Assembly: GCA_023375785.1 (NCBI GenBank)
Contig: SZWC01000028.1
Span: 377,092-441,091, forward strand
Length of the DNA stretch: 64,000 nucleotides
Direction: 5' to 3'
Origin: Penium margaritaceum
Lineage: Eukaryota > Streptophyta > Zygnematophyceae > Desmidiales > Peniaceae
In this document: piece by piece, positions 40,090-49,780 of the stretch
Numbering within the stretch: the stretch's first letter is position 1
Layout: every line of letters begins with the position of its first letter
Position numbers and translations under genes: made by a program
Notes under the pieces: generated by a model
Told to the model about the DNA's origin: nothing
Databases searched by the model: none
Seen by the model: the letters and a program-made list of their open reading frames with translations, nothing else

Positions 40090-40860
40090 ATAGAAAGTGC
40101 GGCACATCATTCCGAAGCAGGAGAAGATCATCACAAAAGGACTCACGGAGCTCAAGGCGCATTGGGTGATTGTCCCAATCGTTAGTCCCTGGCGTGCCAA
40201 CTTTGTCATTATAGGGAAGCCAGACGGGTCCAAGCGATTATGCGTTGACTTCCGCGATCTCAATCGTGTGACCGGGGAAGATGCGTACCCCATGCCTCTG
40301 ATTGTCGACATACAGGAGCGCCAGCAGGGTCGCGGATGGTTCGCAAAACTCGACGTCAACGCTGCCTTTCATGCCGTTCCCTTGCAACTGGACTCCATCG
40401 CCTAAACTGCGCTTGTGACACCAAAAGGCCTATATGCGTTTACATTCATGCCTTTTGGACTCCGCAACGCCAGCGCGACGTTTCAACAGGTCATGGACTC
40501 CACCCCCCGCGTAATCCCGAATGTAAGCTGCTACATTGACATCATCATGGTCGCGGCCCACACCTTCGAGGAACTGTTCTTCTTCCTGGCCGCCGTCTTC
40601 GCTGCCCTCCGCAGAGCCAACCTGAAGCTCAGGGTAGCCAAGTGCTCTATCGGAGCCGGAGAAATGGAGTCCCTGGGTTTTGTAATGAGCGCGGATGGCA
40701 TCAAGACTGATCCAAAGAAAATCGCGGCGCTACAGGAATGGCGTCAGCCCACCTCCGCGGGGCAAGTTAAGATCTTCCTGGGATTTGTCTCATTCTATCG
40801 GAAGTTTGTGCGTGACCAATGCATGCATCATCAAGTCGCTCCAGGGGTTGACGCACCAGG
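40090..40860 (+). pseudogene. gypsy reverse transcriptase region (fossil)
   Basis: Classic Ty3/gypsy RT motifs are visible: S-P-W-R-A-N-F-V with K-P-D-G-S (about 40185-40230), C-V-D-F-R-D-L-N (about 40240-40265), F-A-K-L-D-V-N-A-A-F-H (about 40341-40375), F-M-P-F-G-L-R-N-A (about 40445-40475), the palm Y-I-D region (about 40530) and the thumb G-F-V-S-F-Y-R-K-F (about 40780-40810). The order and spacing fit a single RT domain. In the family it copies element RNA to cDNA in the particle. It is part of a broken element. Confidence 0.9.
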
Positions 40861-41330
40861 ACGTGCCATTTGAATGGACGTTGGCTTGCGCGGACGCCTA
40901 CAAGGAAATCAAGCACCGCCTCGTTACCGCGCCCATGCTCAAGTTCCCCGATTTCAACCTCCGATTCTCCATCACCACCGACTGGTCGCGAGACGGGCTT
41001 GGGGCAATCCTCTCCCAGACGGTGCAGGAACCCACGCAGAAGGTGATCGCCTACGCCAGTAGGGCCCTCACTGAAGGGAAGCGGAAGTACCCTCCGGTGA
41101 ATGGGCGAATGCTTGGCTGTCATCTAGACACTCCAACATTTCCGTGATTACATCAAGAATGGCAAGCCATTCACGGTTTTCACAGACCATCAGGCGTTGC
41201 ACTGGCTCCTAACTACTCAGAACCACGAGGGCATCCTAGCCAAGTTGGCACTCCTTCTCCAGGGTTACAACATGAGGATCAAGTACCAGCCTTCACTTGC
41301 AAACCGGAACGCGGATGCCCTGAGCTGAGT
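40861..41330 (+). pseudogene. gypsy RNase H region (fossil)
   Basis: Follows RT directly. Recognisable stretches are F-E-W-T near 40869, A-P-M-L-K-F-P-D-F (about 40930-40960), the T-D-W-S-R-D-G-L-G-A-I-L-S-Q region (about 40977-41020), A-Y-A-S-R-A-L (about 41050) and F-T-D-H-Q-A-L-H-W-L (about 41180-41210). The end matches the usual A-N-x-N-A-D-A-L motif near 41320. This is the family's RNA-strand-degrading domain. Confidence 0.85.
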
Positions 41331-42021
41331 TCCGCGCACTAGCTGGCCAGACCCTGACCAGGCACCGCCAAACATAGCGGAGGCACCTTTAAATGCTGCA
41401 GGACCTGTTCCAGATGTCGGGACACCACCTCCACCTACTGAGGGAGAATGGGAGGGAGTGGCAAGAGAATTCAACAAGGAGGAACAGGAGGTCACCTTGC
41501 AACTCTTGAATGAGCTCGATCCCGCCGCGGAGTGGACCGTCGCGGATACTCTACCAGCTATCTCCGTGTCTGGCATGTAGCTTGCTTGCATGTACAATCC
41601 TACCATCCGCGGTTGGACGTTGGAGGAATTTTCTCCTCATATTCCCCCACGACATGCAAATCCACGAGCCTCGCAAATGTCCGCTGCTCCACCACAGACT
41701 TCCCCATTGAGCGAAGCACACTCTCCTGCCCCCGCCACAACACTTCTTGAGATCCGCCATCCCCTCACTCTAGTATGCTTCCTCCTCAACTCCCTTGAGT
41801 CTACAAAAAGTCTCTACGTCCTCATCAACACTCACAATACCTCCCTTTCCTCTTTTGGCATCCGCCTCTCATGCATGCGAGACAACCTGACCGGCATCCG
41901 CCTGTTATCCCGTAGCATCATTCTCACCCACTCTAGTGTATGCGGTGCCACTGCACGTGCATCATGCATCTGGGCACCCGCGGCCCTCGCCCCTTGACCG
42001 GCTACACCCTCCAATGTCCAC
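41331..42021 (+). other. Spacer between RNase H and second protease-like region
   Basis: Coding-like composition continues, proline- and alanine-rich at first, but no domain is recognisable. This is normally the short linker before integrase in Ty3/gypsy; here integrase is still about 4 kb away. Confidence 0.5.
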
Positions 42022-42471
42022 ATGGTGTGGTGTTATGTGTGGATATGTAGCCGCAAGTTTGTGGCCATCGTGGACACCGGCGCCACCCATACAACAATTG
42101 CGCTCCGGATGGTCCTCTCGCTGCACATGCATCACTTCATCCAACCCACTCGACTCCGCTTCTCTATCTCAACCGGTGACATTGACGCGCCACTCGGACA
42201 AATCACGGGCCTCCCCATGCAGGTGGCGAATGTACATGCGGCACAAACCGTCCAGGTTTGCGATGTCCGCACGTACGATATTTTGCTCGCGACGGACTGG
42301 CTCATGCCGCGCCAAGCGGATACATTGATTGGTGCAAGCATCCTCAGTTTCATTTCCAGCTCCGGCATTCAATCATTCACCCACTCTTTACATCGCATCA
42401 ACCATCTCCGAGCACGGTCCTCTCCACTTTTGACTCGGCTATCACCGGCGCTCGACACACTCGGGAGATAG
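42022..42471 (+). pseudogene. Second retropepsin-like domain in the gypsy fossil
   Basis: V-W-I-C-S-R-K-F is followed by V-D-T-G-A-T-H-T-T, then G-L-P-M-Q-V and D-I-L-L-A-T-D-W-L. This is the layout of a Ty3/gypsy retropepsin: the active-site D-T-G near the start and the D-x-L-L-G/A-x-D-x-L strand near the end. It is clearly related to the domain at about 39270-39550 but well diverged. It lies between RNase H and integrase, where a protease is not expected. It could be an internal duplication, or the start of a second gypsy-like element merged into the first. Confidence 0.7.
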
Positions 42472-42479
42472 CGCGCAGC

Positions 42480-43007
42480 TGGGCTCTCGCCCGCAAAACA
42501 TCCGACATGGCATGCAATCAAGGCACGAGGTCCGCGCCTTCGTCGCGAGGGGGTGGATCCTCTTCACGACAGCTACGCCGTCCTGCTCTTAACTCGGGCG
42601 CGGGGCACCGCCCAGCACGGACACCAACACCACCAACGGGAACAGCGGCTCTACCGCGGCAGGGGCCCACGACAAGGACAGCACCTGCAAGGACACCAGC
42701 ACCACCTACGACTGCAACAGGCGTGTCCCGGCCTGGCTCGGTGACAAGAACTCCGCCAACACCGGTGACGGCCATCCCAGCAGTGGCTGCGGCCTCACCA
42801 CGGCCCAGCTCGGCCAGAGGGACGACCCTGACACCAACCACAAGACCAGCAGCAACAATCCCACCTCGGTCCAGTCCCACGGAACGAACACCAACGCACG
42901 TCACGCCACCTATGGCCAAATCACCAAGCCCGTCGCAACAAGGCTCGGCCACAAGCACACCGACGCAGACCTTGAGGCGCATTGAGCCAACGGTAGGAGC
43001 CACGTAG
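42480..43007 (+). pseudogene. Pro/Thr/Ala-rich low-complexity segment of the gypsy insert
   Basis: An open stretch dominated by P, T, A, R and S with repeats such as T-P-T-P-P-T and A-P-A-P-P-T. No fold is predicted by eye. Such disordered linkers are seen in some gag proteins and accessory ORFs of large gypsy elements. Function unknown. Confidence 0.5.
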
Positions 43008-43009
43008 GC

Positions 43010-43990
43010 AGCGGCAAGAACAACCGCCACCCCCACACCAAGCCCGCAAGATGACGCTCAAACCCTGGTTACCCCAGTCCCCAACCCGGCCACGACGGCG
43101 CTCTCTCACTCGCCGCCGACCTCGCACAGTAGTCCAACTCGGCAACCGCACGTCCCATGCTGGGCATAGGAACAGCGATGGAAGGGACGAGAACGTACCT
43201 CGAGGAAAGCTCGGTGGACAGCGGGAAGCAGCCCAAGGAAGCCTTGCTGCTTGAAGTAGTATGCAGCGTCATGCTCCAGCTGCTGACGGAGATTCCGAAA
43301 GTGATCTGCGCGGATTTCGAGGATTCACTATCCGGCAAGATGTGGCAGGCGGTACTAAAGGGAGCAGCCACGGGGGTGCTGGCCCTCGGAGTGCACGAGA
43401 GGTAGGTGCTCATGCTAGAGACAGCAGGTGTAGAGCGCCTTGTTTCGGCATTACGCAATAGCCTCCGCATTAAACCAAGGGTAGCCAATGACATGGCTGG
43501 CGTCACGGAACTACTGAACACCAAGCGGGCGGACCCATCACTGGAGGCCACGAGGGTGTGGTGGAACACGGTGCGGAAGGACTAGCGAAGCAGTCCATAG
43601 AGACGGTATGTGCAACTACTCCAGGATAGGGCCAGAGCCCTCATCCTGTACCATGTGAATGACCAGGCAACCGGATCGGCACAGGCACCGCAGCGAAGAT
43701 CTGCGGCTGACGAATGGAGGTGGGGATATTTGCTCAACCTCGTCTATGCGAGATGGAGCGTTCAGAATCCAGGAGAAGAAAGATCGCGGCTTGCTGACAC
43801 CCAGGTACCTGAGGGATGCTGGATGGAAGGCATGGAAAAATGTTGGACGCTGACACTCCAGAATGTGATACGCACCAGGGTAGCGGCAGCGGTTGCGGAG
43901 GCACACTGGACCGTGGTTCGAGGAAAGGGACTGATTCTCAAGCAAGAAGAGGTGCGACGCTGGGCCAAGGAGGCAGCGGATGCATGCTGA
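43010..43990 (+). pseudogene. Unrecognised helical segments of the gypsy insert
   Basis: Coding-like stretches without a recognised domain. One (about 43157-43405) is acidic then hydrophobic. Another (43610-43990) is rich in Arg, Trp and Glu, with W-R-W-G-Y and V-A-E-A-H-W-T. Their charged helical look is compatible with a second gag-like or accessory product, but no family match can be claimed. They lie in the long interval between RNase H and integrase. Confidence 0.4.
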
Positions 43991-44017
43991 GAGGACAAGA
44001 GCAGGAGAGATGCGGAG

Positions 44018-44575
44018 GTGGAGGAGGCTCGCGAATACACCCAGCCCTCCCTTCAGTTGCAACAGATGCAAGAAAGTATGCGGAAAGAATGGGAGGAGGA
44101 GGCAGCTGAGAAAGAACAGGTGGCCGCAAAGGTCGTGGAAAAAGAGGCTCAAGTGGCAAAAGAATGGGAAGCGGCGGCTAAGGCCAATAAGGAAGCTGCA
44201 GAAGAAATCATAAGGGAAATCATGGGGGAGGCAGAAGTAGCAGCGGCAGCAGCAGAGGTAGAGGCAGCAACAGCGGCAGCAGCAAAGGCAGAGGCAGCAG
44301 CAGCAGCAGCAGCAGTAGCGGCAAAGGCGAAGGTAGAGGCAGCAGCAGCAGCAATGGCAGCGCTGGCAAGGGTAAAAGAAAAAGAGGTAGCCATAGCGAC
44401 AACGGAGGCAACGGCAGCAGTAGCAAATAAGGTAGCAAAAGCAGCGGCCACAGAGGCACAGGTATTAACAAAAACACGGGCAACCGCGGAGGTAGCCAGA
44501 CTAGGGGCAGGTAGCACAGCAACGGAGGCAGCAAGGGAAGCAAGAGTAGATAGGGCCACGGTGAGGCAGGCATGA
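44018..44575 (+). pseudogene. Ala/Glu/Lys-rich coiled-coil segment with GCA repeats
   Basis: A stretch of about 185 codons made almost only of A, E, K, V, T and R, with long alanine runs encoded by GCA/GCG triplets (densest at about 44230-44360). It would form a long helix or coiled coil. The antisense strand is also open across most of it and would be Leu/Pro- or Ala/Ser-rich, a by-product of the triplet repeats. Triplet slippage has probably changed its length. Function unknown. Confidence 0.55.
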
Positions 44576-45129
44576 GCAGAAGAAGAAGAGAAGATGGGGA
44601 AGAGATACAAGGTTGGCGTCAAGAGCTACCGCTCGGAGCCATCCACTGGCTCCCTACAGCGAAAGGCACAACTTCATGCTCGAGCGGCAGCACTGGTGCG
44701 GAAAGCAGCAGAAACACTTGCCAGACCCAACCGGTAGACACCAGTCAAAGTGAGGAGCCCGCGCAAACTTTCCCGGAGGAAACAACTCATACTCCGAAAG
44801 GAAAGAGGAAGGCCGGAGAGGAAGCGGTCGCGGAGCCACGGAAAGAGAAGCAACCTCGGGCACACGAAGGCCCTAGTCCCGAGGTGACTCCGAAACAGTT
44901 GGCGCAGGCCCAGCGGGAGGCGGCGCAGGTAGTAGAACTTCTGATGGCAGTACTGCGCAAAGTCCACATGCCAACGGGGATGGTGCCGGCTCCACTGCGT
45001 CCCATCTTGGGAGAGGTCGCGACAGCAGTTGCATGCAAGGGGCCGGAAAGGAGGGGACGCGCGAAGAAAGAGGTGGTGATGGTGGTTTCCGGAATGAGTG
45101 AGACATCGGGAGACTCGGAAGAGGAATAG
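44572..45129 (+). pseudogene. Basic/acidic segment of the gypsy insert
   Basis: It starts near the end of the preceding Ala-rich stretch. The middle holds K-G-K-R-K-A-G-E-E, a nuclear-localisation-like cluster, then E-P-R-K-E-K-Q-P-R. A short amphipathic helix follows, with V-V-E-L-L-M-A-V-L-R-K-V-H-M. The end is acidic (G-D-S-E-E-E). This last pattern is reminiscent of small gag-like or adaptor segments, but I do not recognise a family. Confidence 0.4.
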
Positions 45130-45573
45130 CCCCTCGCGCGCACCCAGGGATTACTGCGGGCTCCAGGAGCGGCTCTACATAGGAAGGAGGAGGTGGTTGA
45201 GCTGCACCGCGCTGGTGGATGCGGCAGACGCCCGAGCGACCCCCCTGAGAGCAGGCTGCGAGAGTAGTGGGAAAAAGGAGAGCTTCGAGCGGTCGGAATC
45301 CTTCGGCTCTTCCCTGCACCTGATCCTTGGGACAGAGAGCCCCCGGTCTATGATGAAGAGAAGTTTGAGGTGATGAAAGTGGAGTAGGATGGGAGGCGAG
45401 CGCGTGGATTGCCGGCAATAATACTAGAGACAAAGCGAGAGCCAGGGGAAGCAGTAATTGAGAAAGCGAGGAGGAAGGGGCCCATTGAAATGCAAGACTG
45501 GCAGATTTGGCAGACCGCCCACATCCTTCTCCGTGCCAGTAGCAAGGAACAGGAGAAGGCGGAGGCGTAAAAG
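45130..45573 (+). other. Run-in to integrase
   Basis: Coding-like sequence with no separate domain. The last ~90 bp (an E-M-Q-D-W-Q-I-W-Q stretch) look like the normal linker before the integrase zinc domain. Confidence 0.4.
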
Positions 45574-46560
45574 GTGTACGCGGATCTAGAAACACAGCTG
45601 GGCGTGGAATTCGACCGGATGAAAAAGGATGACCTAGTCCATCTTTCTGAGCAGTATGCATGGGAGGACGGTTGTCTATGGAGAATAACTCCGCGTGTGT
45701 TGTGGGTGCCTCCACCAATGTTGCAAATGGCAGTTGTGGAGGCTTACCACCGCCATCACCACACTGGTGTGCGGGCACTGAAGGATCACCTGACGCCCAT
45801 CATCCACGTACCGAACCTGGCGGCTATCATCAAAGACGTGGTACAACACTGCGCCCCCTGCGAACGAGCGTGGAAAACCATACCGCAGGACGAGCTGCTG
45901 TACCAACCCTCCCCTATCAGTGAACGGCTGGAAAAGATTATCATCGACATCCACGGCCCCCGCACACACCGCGACCAAGGGAGCCGATACTGGATTGCAG
46001 CAATGGACCACTTCACGAAGTACCTCTGGATCTGCACTGTGCCCAACAAGAGTTCATCCACCGCGGCAAGGATCATCCGCGAGGAAATGTTTTATCGCTT
46101 TGGTGGCTGTAACGTGGTGCACGTCGACAAGAGCACGGAATTCATGGGGGCCTCCAGAGAAGAACTGGAGGAGTGGGGGGTCCACCATGTGCACTCCGGG
46201 CGGTACCGGCCAGAGTCACAAGGGCAAGTGGACCAGGTGCATGGCATACTAGAGAGGGAAGTAGAAACCGCGGAGGGCAGCAGCTGGACTCAGAAGCCGA
46301 GGAAAATGGCTCACTTCATCAACACAACACCTAGCCGAGCAACCTCCTTCTCACCCCACATGCTTTTCTTCAGACAACTACCGCGTGCGGCGATGGGCAT
46401 GCCCCAGAGGCCACTGAGGCTACCGCTTGCTCCGCAGGAGCAAGAGAAACTATCGGAGGAAGAGAAGGACAAGGCGGTCGCGGAATGGTTGTGCGAGCGT
46501 TGCAAGCGGACAAAGGCCATGCGGGCGGGGGCGCGGTTGAGGGGCTCTGTTTCAGCCTAG
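45574..46560 (+). pseudogene. gypsy integrase region (fossil)
   Basis: The N-terminal zinc domain has H-H-H-T-G-V-R-A-L-K-D-H-L and then H-C-A-P-C (about 45750-45870), the H2C2 pattern of Ty3/gypsy integrases. The catalytic core follows: I-I-D-I-H-G-P (about 45940), the A-M-D-H-F-T-K-Y strand (about 46000-46022), V-H-V-D-K-S-T-E-F (about 46118-46143) and the R-P-E-S-Q-G-Q-V-D-Q region (about 46207-46240). The rest matches the usual C-terminal part (T-P-S-R-A-T-S-F-S-P-H-M-L-F). In the family this enzyme joins cDNA ends to host DNA in the nucleus. Confidence 0.88.
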
Positions 46561-47170
46561 CGCGGATGTGACGCGGCAAACCGACGGCTGAACCATGGGC
46601 CCATCAAGGAGGGTCACTTGGTGTATCTCCCCCCTTTCCCCAATGCGGGGAGAGAGGCAGGAGAGCCGCGGGAGGTGTACCGCGTGGCTAGCGTTGAAGC
46701 AGGGCAGGTGTGGCAGGAAGGACCGGATAGATTCAACGACCGCAGTTATTCGGCCACGGAGTTTGTGCTGCTGCCACCCGCATGGCAAACGCACATCCCC
46801 GGGACGGGAGGTCGCCTGCCGCCCCTGGGATAGCAAAAAGCCTCGCAAGGTTGGAGAGCGGAGGAGATCCTGGACGTCAGTGAGGGACAGGAGTCGCAGC
46901 AAGAGCAGGAATACAGCCAGGAACCAGAGGAGATAGAGGAGGAGGAATCTGATGTCCGCGAACTGGCCGCGGAGGAGATAAGGAAGGAACAACAACGTGA
47001 GCCGCTGCAGCGGGAGCAGCAGCAAGAGCAGCAGGAGGAGAGACGGTAAGACCAGGGAAAGCCGCGAATCCGGAGAAAGGAGGAGTCTGAAGGTAGACCC
47101 GAACCACAGCCCGAGCGGACCCCAGCGGGAGCATCCCAGTAGCTACCCCAGAGAGCACCACCACAGAGGA
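46561..47170 (+). pseudogene. Post-integrase segment (fossil)
   Basis: The first part has G-H-L-V-Y-L-P-P-F-P and Y-R-V-A-S-V, the usual SH3-like C-terminal module of gypsy integrases. After it comes a Glu/Gln/Arg-rich stretch. I see no chromodomain: no aromatic cage pattern follows. The next recognisable part is the zinc-rich region. Confidence 0.5.
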
Positions 47171-47178
47171 GGGCCTCG

Positions 47179-48588
47179 ATGAGCCCTAAGGCCCTGGCTG
47201 ATTACACTGGCCCGTGGGTGTGGTGCGGAGAAGATCTCCTTGCTGAACCACTCCTAAAGGTGGTGTGCCGGATATGCAAGAATCCAGCGCATCAGTACGC
47301 CGGCGGAATCTCCAAGACCTGCATGGTACAAAATCGCACCTGCCTGCGATGTCTGAAGGAGGCTGCGAAACAGGAGGCCGCAAGGAAAAGGGACGAGGAA
47401 GAGGGAGCAGGACCCGGCACGAAGGCAGCACCATCTCGCGGAAGGTGGGACCCAGAAGTGGAGGAGGAGGAGGAAGAGGAGGAGGAAGAAGGGCCTCCAG
47501 AGCAAAAGAGAGGTTCGTGCTCCGATTCCGGGACCACAATGAGGCAGTGGCAAGCGGAGGGACGGGTCATAGCAGAGGAGAAAATGAGGAAGGAACTGGA
47601 AGAAAAGAAGTGCGCTCAATGTGGCCAGTGGTGGGGAGTGGAGGTGCAGGACTGTGGCGGATGCCTCCATAAAATCTGCACTGGTTGCTTGGCCCCACCT
47701 CGTGATGGGCGCAGAGGGCAAAGCGGGGCTGTGGTGTGCAGGAGGTGCAAGGAGGAGGTTGAGAGGCAACGTGGTGTTCGCAGGGCATAGCAAGTGAATG
47801 AAGAAGAAGAAGAGGAAGAATCTAAGGAAGAGGAGGAACTGGGAATGGAAGAGCACCAGTCCGCGGCATGCCCCACATGCCTAAACACCGTACAGGACGA
47901 GGAAATATGTGTTCTCTGCACAAGGTTTGCGCACCGCGAATGCCTGGTGGTGGGCAGCGCTGCCTGGAAAGGCCAATGCCACCAATGTGTGGGCAATGAG
48001 CTCCTTGAGGCAGACTACTACCTCAGCTTCATCAAGGAGACCATAGAACCTGCTTGTGTAGCATGCCATGAGGGGATGGCGTAGTTCGGCAAGGGATGCG
48101 GCATGTGCTTACAAATGTGCCATCTGCGGTGTGGCAAGAGGGGCAAGGAAGGAGTGTGGAACTGCCACCAATGCTTGGCTCAGCCGAGAAAAGCGAACTG
48201 GGGTGCGGAAAACTCTGGACTGCAGTGCTGCGGAGACGGATGTATGGAGGTTGTCACAAGGACAGCATGCCACTGTGAGCACTGCGGAGGATGGGCCCAC
48301 GCACAGTGCCCTAGAGAGGTGGGCAGGAATGAGGAGGGGCTGATAGTGTACCACTGCACTAGTTGCAGGACATATGAACGAATCCCGCACTGCTCGACCT
48401 GCAAAAAGAGAATGGGCGTGGAAGATATCACTACAAGAGCCAGGTGTGAGGGCTTCCAGTTATATGTGCATCAGGAATGCTCCGCGAGGTATCAGCGTGA
48501 GGGCGCTGAAGTGGAGACCTACTGCCACCCCTGCCAAAAACGGCAGCAACCAGGCCCCCAAGGGAAGTTCACATGCCTGTTGCGCTAA
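47179..48588 (+). pseudogene. Cys/His-rich accessory region with PHD/RING-like zinc clusters (fossil)
   Basis: At least five Cys/His clusters occur in a row. Cluster 1 (about 47266-47352) has C-R-I-C and C-L-R-C. Cluster 2 (47611-47748) reads C-x2-C-x10-C-x2-C-x-H-x2-C-x2-C and ends in C-R-R-C. Cluster 3 (47869-47988) reads C-x2-C-x9-C-x2-C-x4-H-x2-C and ends in C-H-Q-C, the C4HC3 order of PHD fingers. Clusters 4 (about 48228-48366) and 5 (48391-48534) also have H-x2-C followed by C-x2-C. An acidic Glu run lies between clusters 1 and 2. PHD fingers in host proteins commonly read histone tails. Position after integrase and before the LTR, on the same strand, makes it part of the element. It is broken in a few places. 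A captured host gene is possible. Confidence 0.7.
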
Positions 48589-49190
48589 GGAGACTCTGGG
48601 AAAACGTCTTGGAAAAAGGGGGTTGGGGGCATCAGTGTCAGGCGGGGATCCATCGCATCTCCGCTGTGGAGAAGATGGATCCGCGGAGGGGAAATCGCTG
48701 GTTCCCACAGATCTTCGGAACGAGGCTTCTGCGGCCAAAAGTCCGCGGAGAAGGATAAAGGGGAGACCGCGGAGTACCGGAGAACGCGCAAGGTATGCTG
48801 GCTCCTGCAATAGGATTGCGGTAGAGCGTGGGGTTGCGCGGAATCCAGCAGTGGTAAAGAAAAAGAGGCGGGAAAAGTTGCCGCCAGGAGGTAGAGATCT
48901 AAAGAAACCTCCATACGGCTATTGGAAGCAATGGTCGCGGAGGAACAAGAAAGGGACGGACAACAGGGTGAGAATCCGCAGTGAGAAGGGAACAGGAGTC
49001 GAGCCGCTGAGAAGTTGGAGCATCGGATGTGCAGAACACACGACGGCAGAACCAGACCTCAAGAAGGAGCTAGACAAATGAGGGCTCAGGGTGGGTAGCG
49101 GTAATCAGGGAGGAGGACCAAGAGGACGCACCGCGCGAAGACGAAGATTCAAGGAGGAACACAAGACCGCGAGCGTCCAAGCCGCGGACT
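48589..49190 (+). other. Lys/Arg-rich tail and 3' untranslated stretch of the gypsy fossil
   Basis: A frame open to about 49081 is rich in K, R and G, with clusters such as K-K-K-R-R-E-K and R-R-N-K-K-G. It could be the basic end of the accessory product, or simply a frame kept open by purine richness. From about 49085 the plus strand is purine-rich and non-coding. Confidence 0.35.
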
Positions 49191-49251
49191 AGAGGAAGAT
49201 GAAGTAATAAAACACAGAAATATAGTAGTGAGGTGTGTGTGTCAAGGACAA

Positions 49252-49282
49252 GACCCGCGGTGCGTGTAGCGCGCCGCGGGTC
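49252..49282. other. Inverted repeat, 9-bp arms, 13-nt loop
   Basis: GACCCGCGG at 49252-49260 pairs perfectly with CCGCGGGTC at 49274-49282. The loop is itself GC-rich. A stable hairpin near the start of the probable LTR. Confidence 0.6.
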
Positions 49283-49335
49283 CAAGATAGGGGAAAGAAT
49301 GATGGAAGGTGCCTTAGATAACTAGTTTTGGTGGA

Positions 49336-49341
49336 TATAAA
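49336..49341 (+). promoter_or_regulatory. TATA box in the probable gypsy LTR
   Basis: TATAAA preceded by GTGGA, about 135 bp into the probable LTR, the usual place of the LTR promoter. Confidence 0.4.
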
Positions 49342-49759
49342 GTGGTGGTGTGGCGGAAGCACTAGAAAGATTCATGTGACCGATGAGCAAAGATGCCTAC
49401 CGTTTGTCTAATATTGTGCAATTCGAGTGAATGCAAGCATACTTCCCGCACACGAGCGTGAGAGTCGTGACTTGTTCAGAACCTGATTGCCTCCTTCTAT
49501 CTCATTAATCCGCGCAAGTGTTAGTTTGGTTCACACTCACGCTTCACCCTCTAAGATCCACACCCGTTGAAGGCGTTGCAACAGTGCTTTCCGCATAGTT
49601 GTTCTGTGGGGGACGAAACAACTCCTTGTGTGCGCGGAACATACTGCTCAATCCACCCCACTCCTGAGAACAACAAAGGAGTCCGCTGTGTGCTGTCCTC
49701 ACCAGGGAATACAAGTTGAGTGAAGGGTGCTGTTGGCGACTCCGCGGCCTTGCACACGA

Positions 49760-49780
49760 CCGCGGAACGAGGTTCCGCGG
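49760..49780. other. Inverted repeat, 9-bp arms, 3-nt loop
   Basis: CCGCGGAAC at 49760-49768 pairs perfectly with GTTCCGCGG at 49772-49780 around GAG. It shares the CCGCGG core with the hairpin at 49252-49282. A strong RNA or cruciform hairpin within the probable LTR. Confidence 0.65.

Noticed and set aside
46561-47170. Chromodomain after the gypsy integrase
   Set aside because: No aromatic-cage pattern or typical chromodomain core could be seen; only the SH3-like integrase tail is supported.
47179-48588. Independent host PHD-finger gene inserted by chance
   Set aside because: It lies on the element strand between integrase and the LTR, with the same composition. Capture by the element remains possible, but a free-standing host gene is less likely.
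41265-49285. Long minus-strand open frames opposite the gypsy element
   Set aside because: They are antisense shadows kept open by GC-rich, purine-biased or triplet-repeat coding sequence and show no domains.
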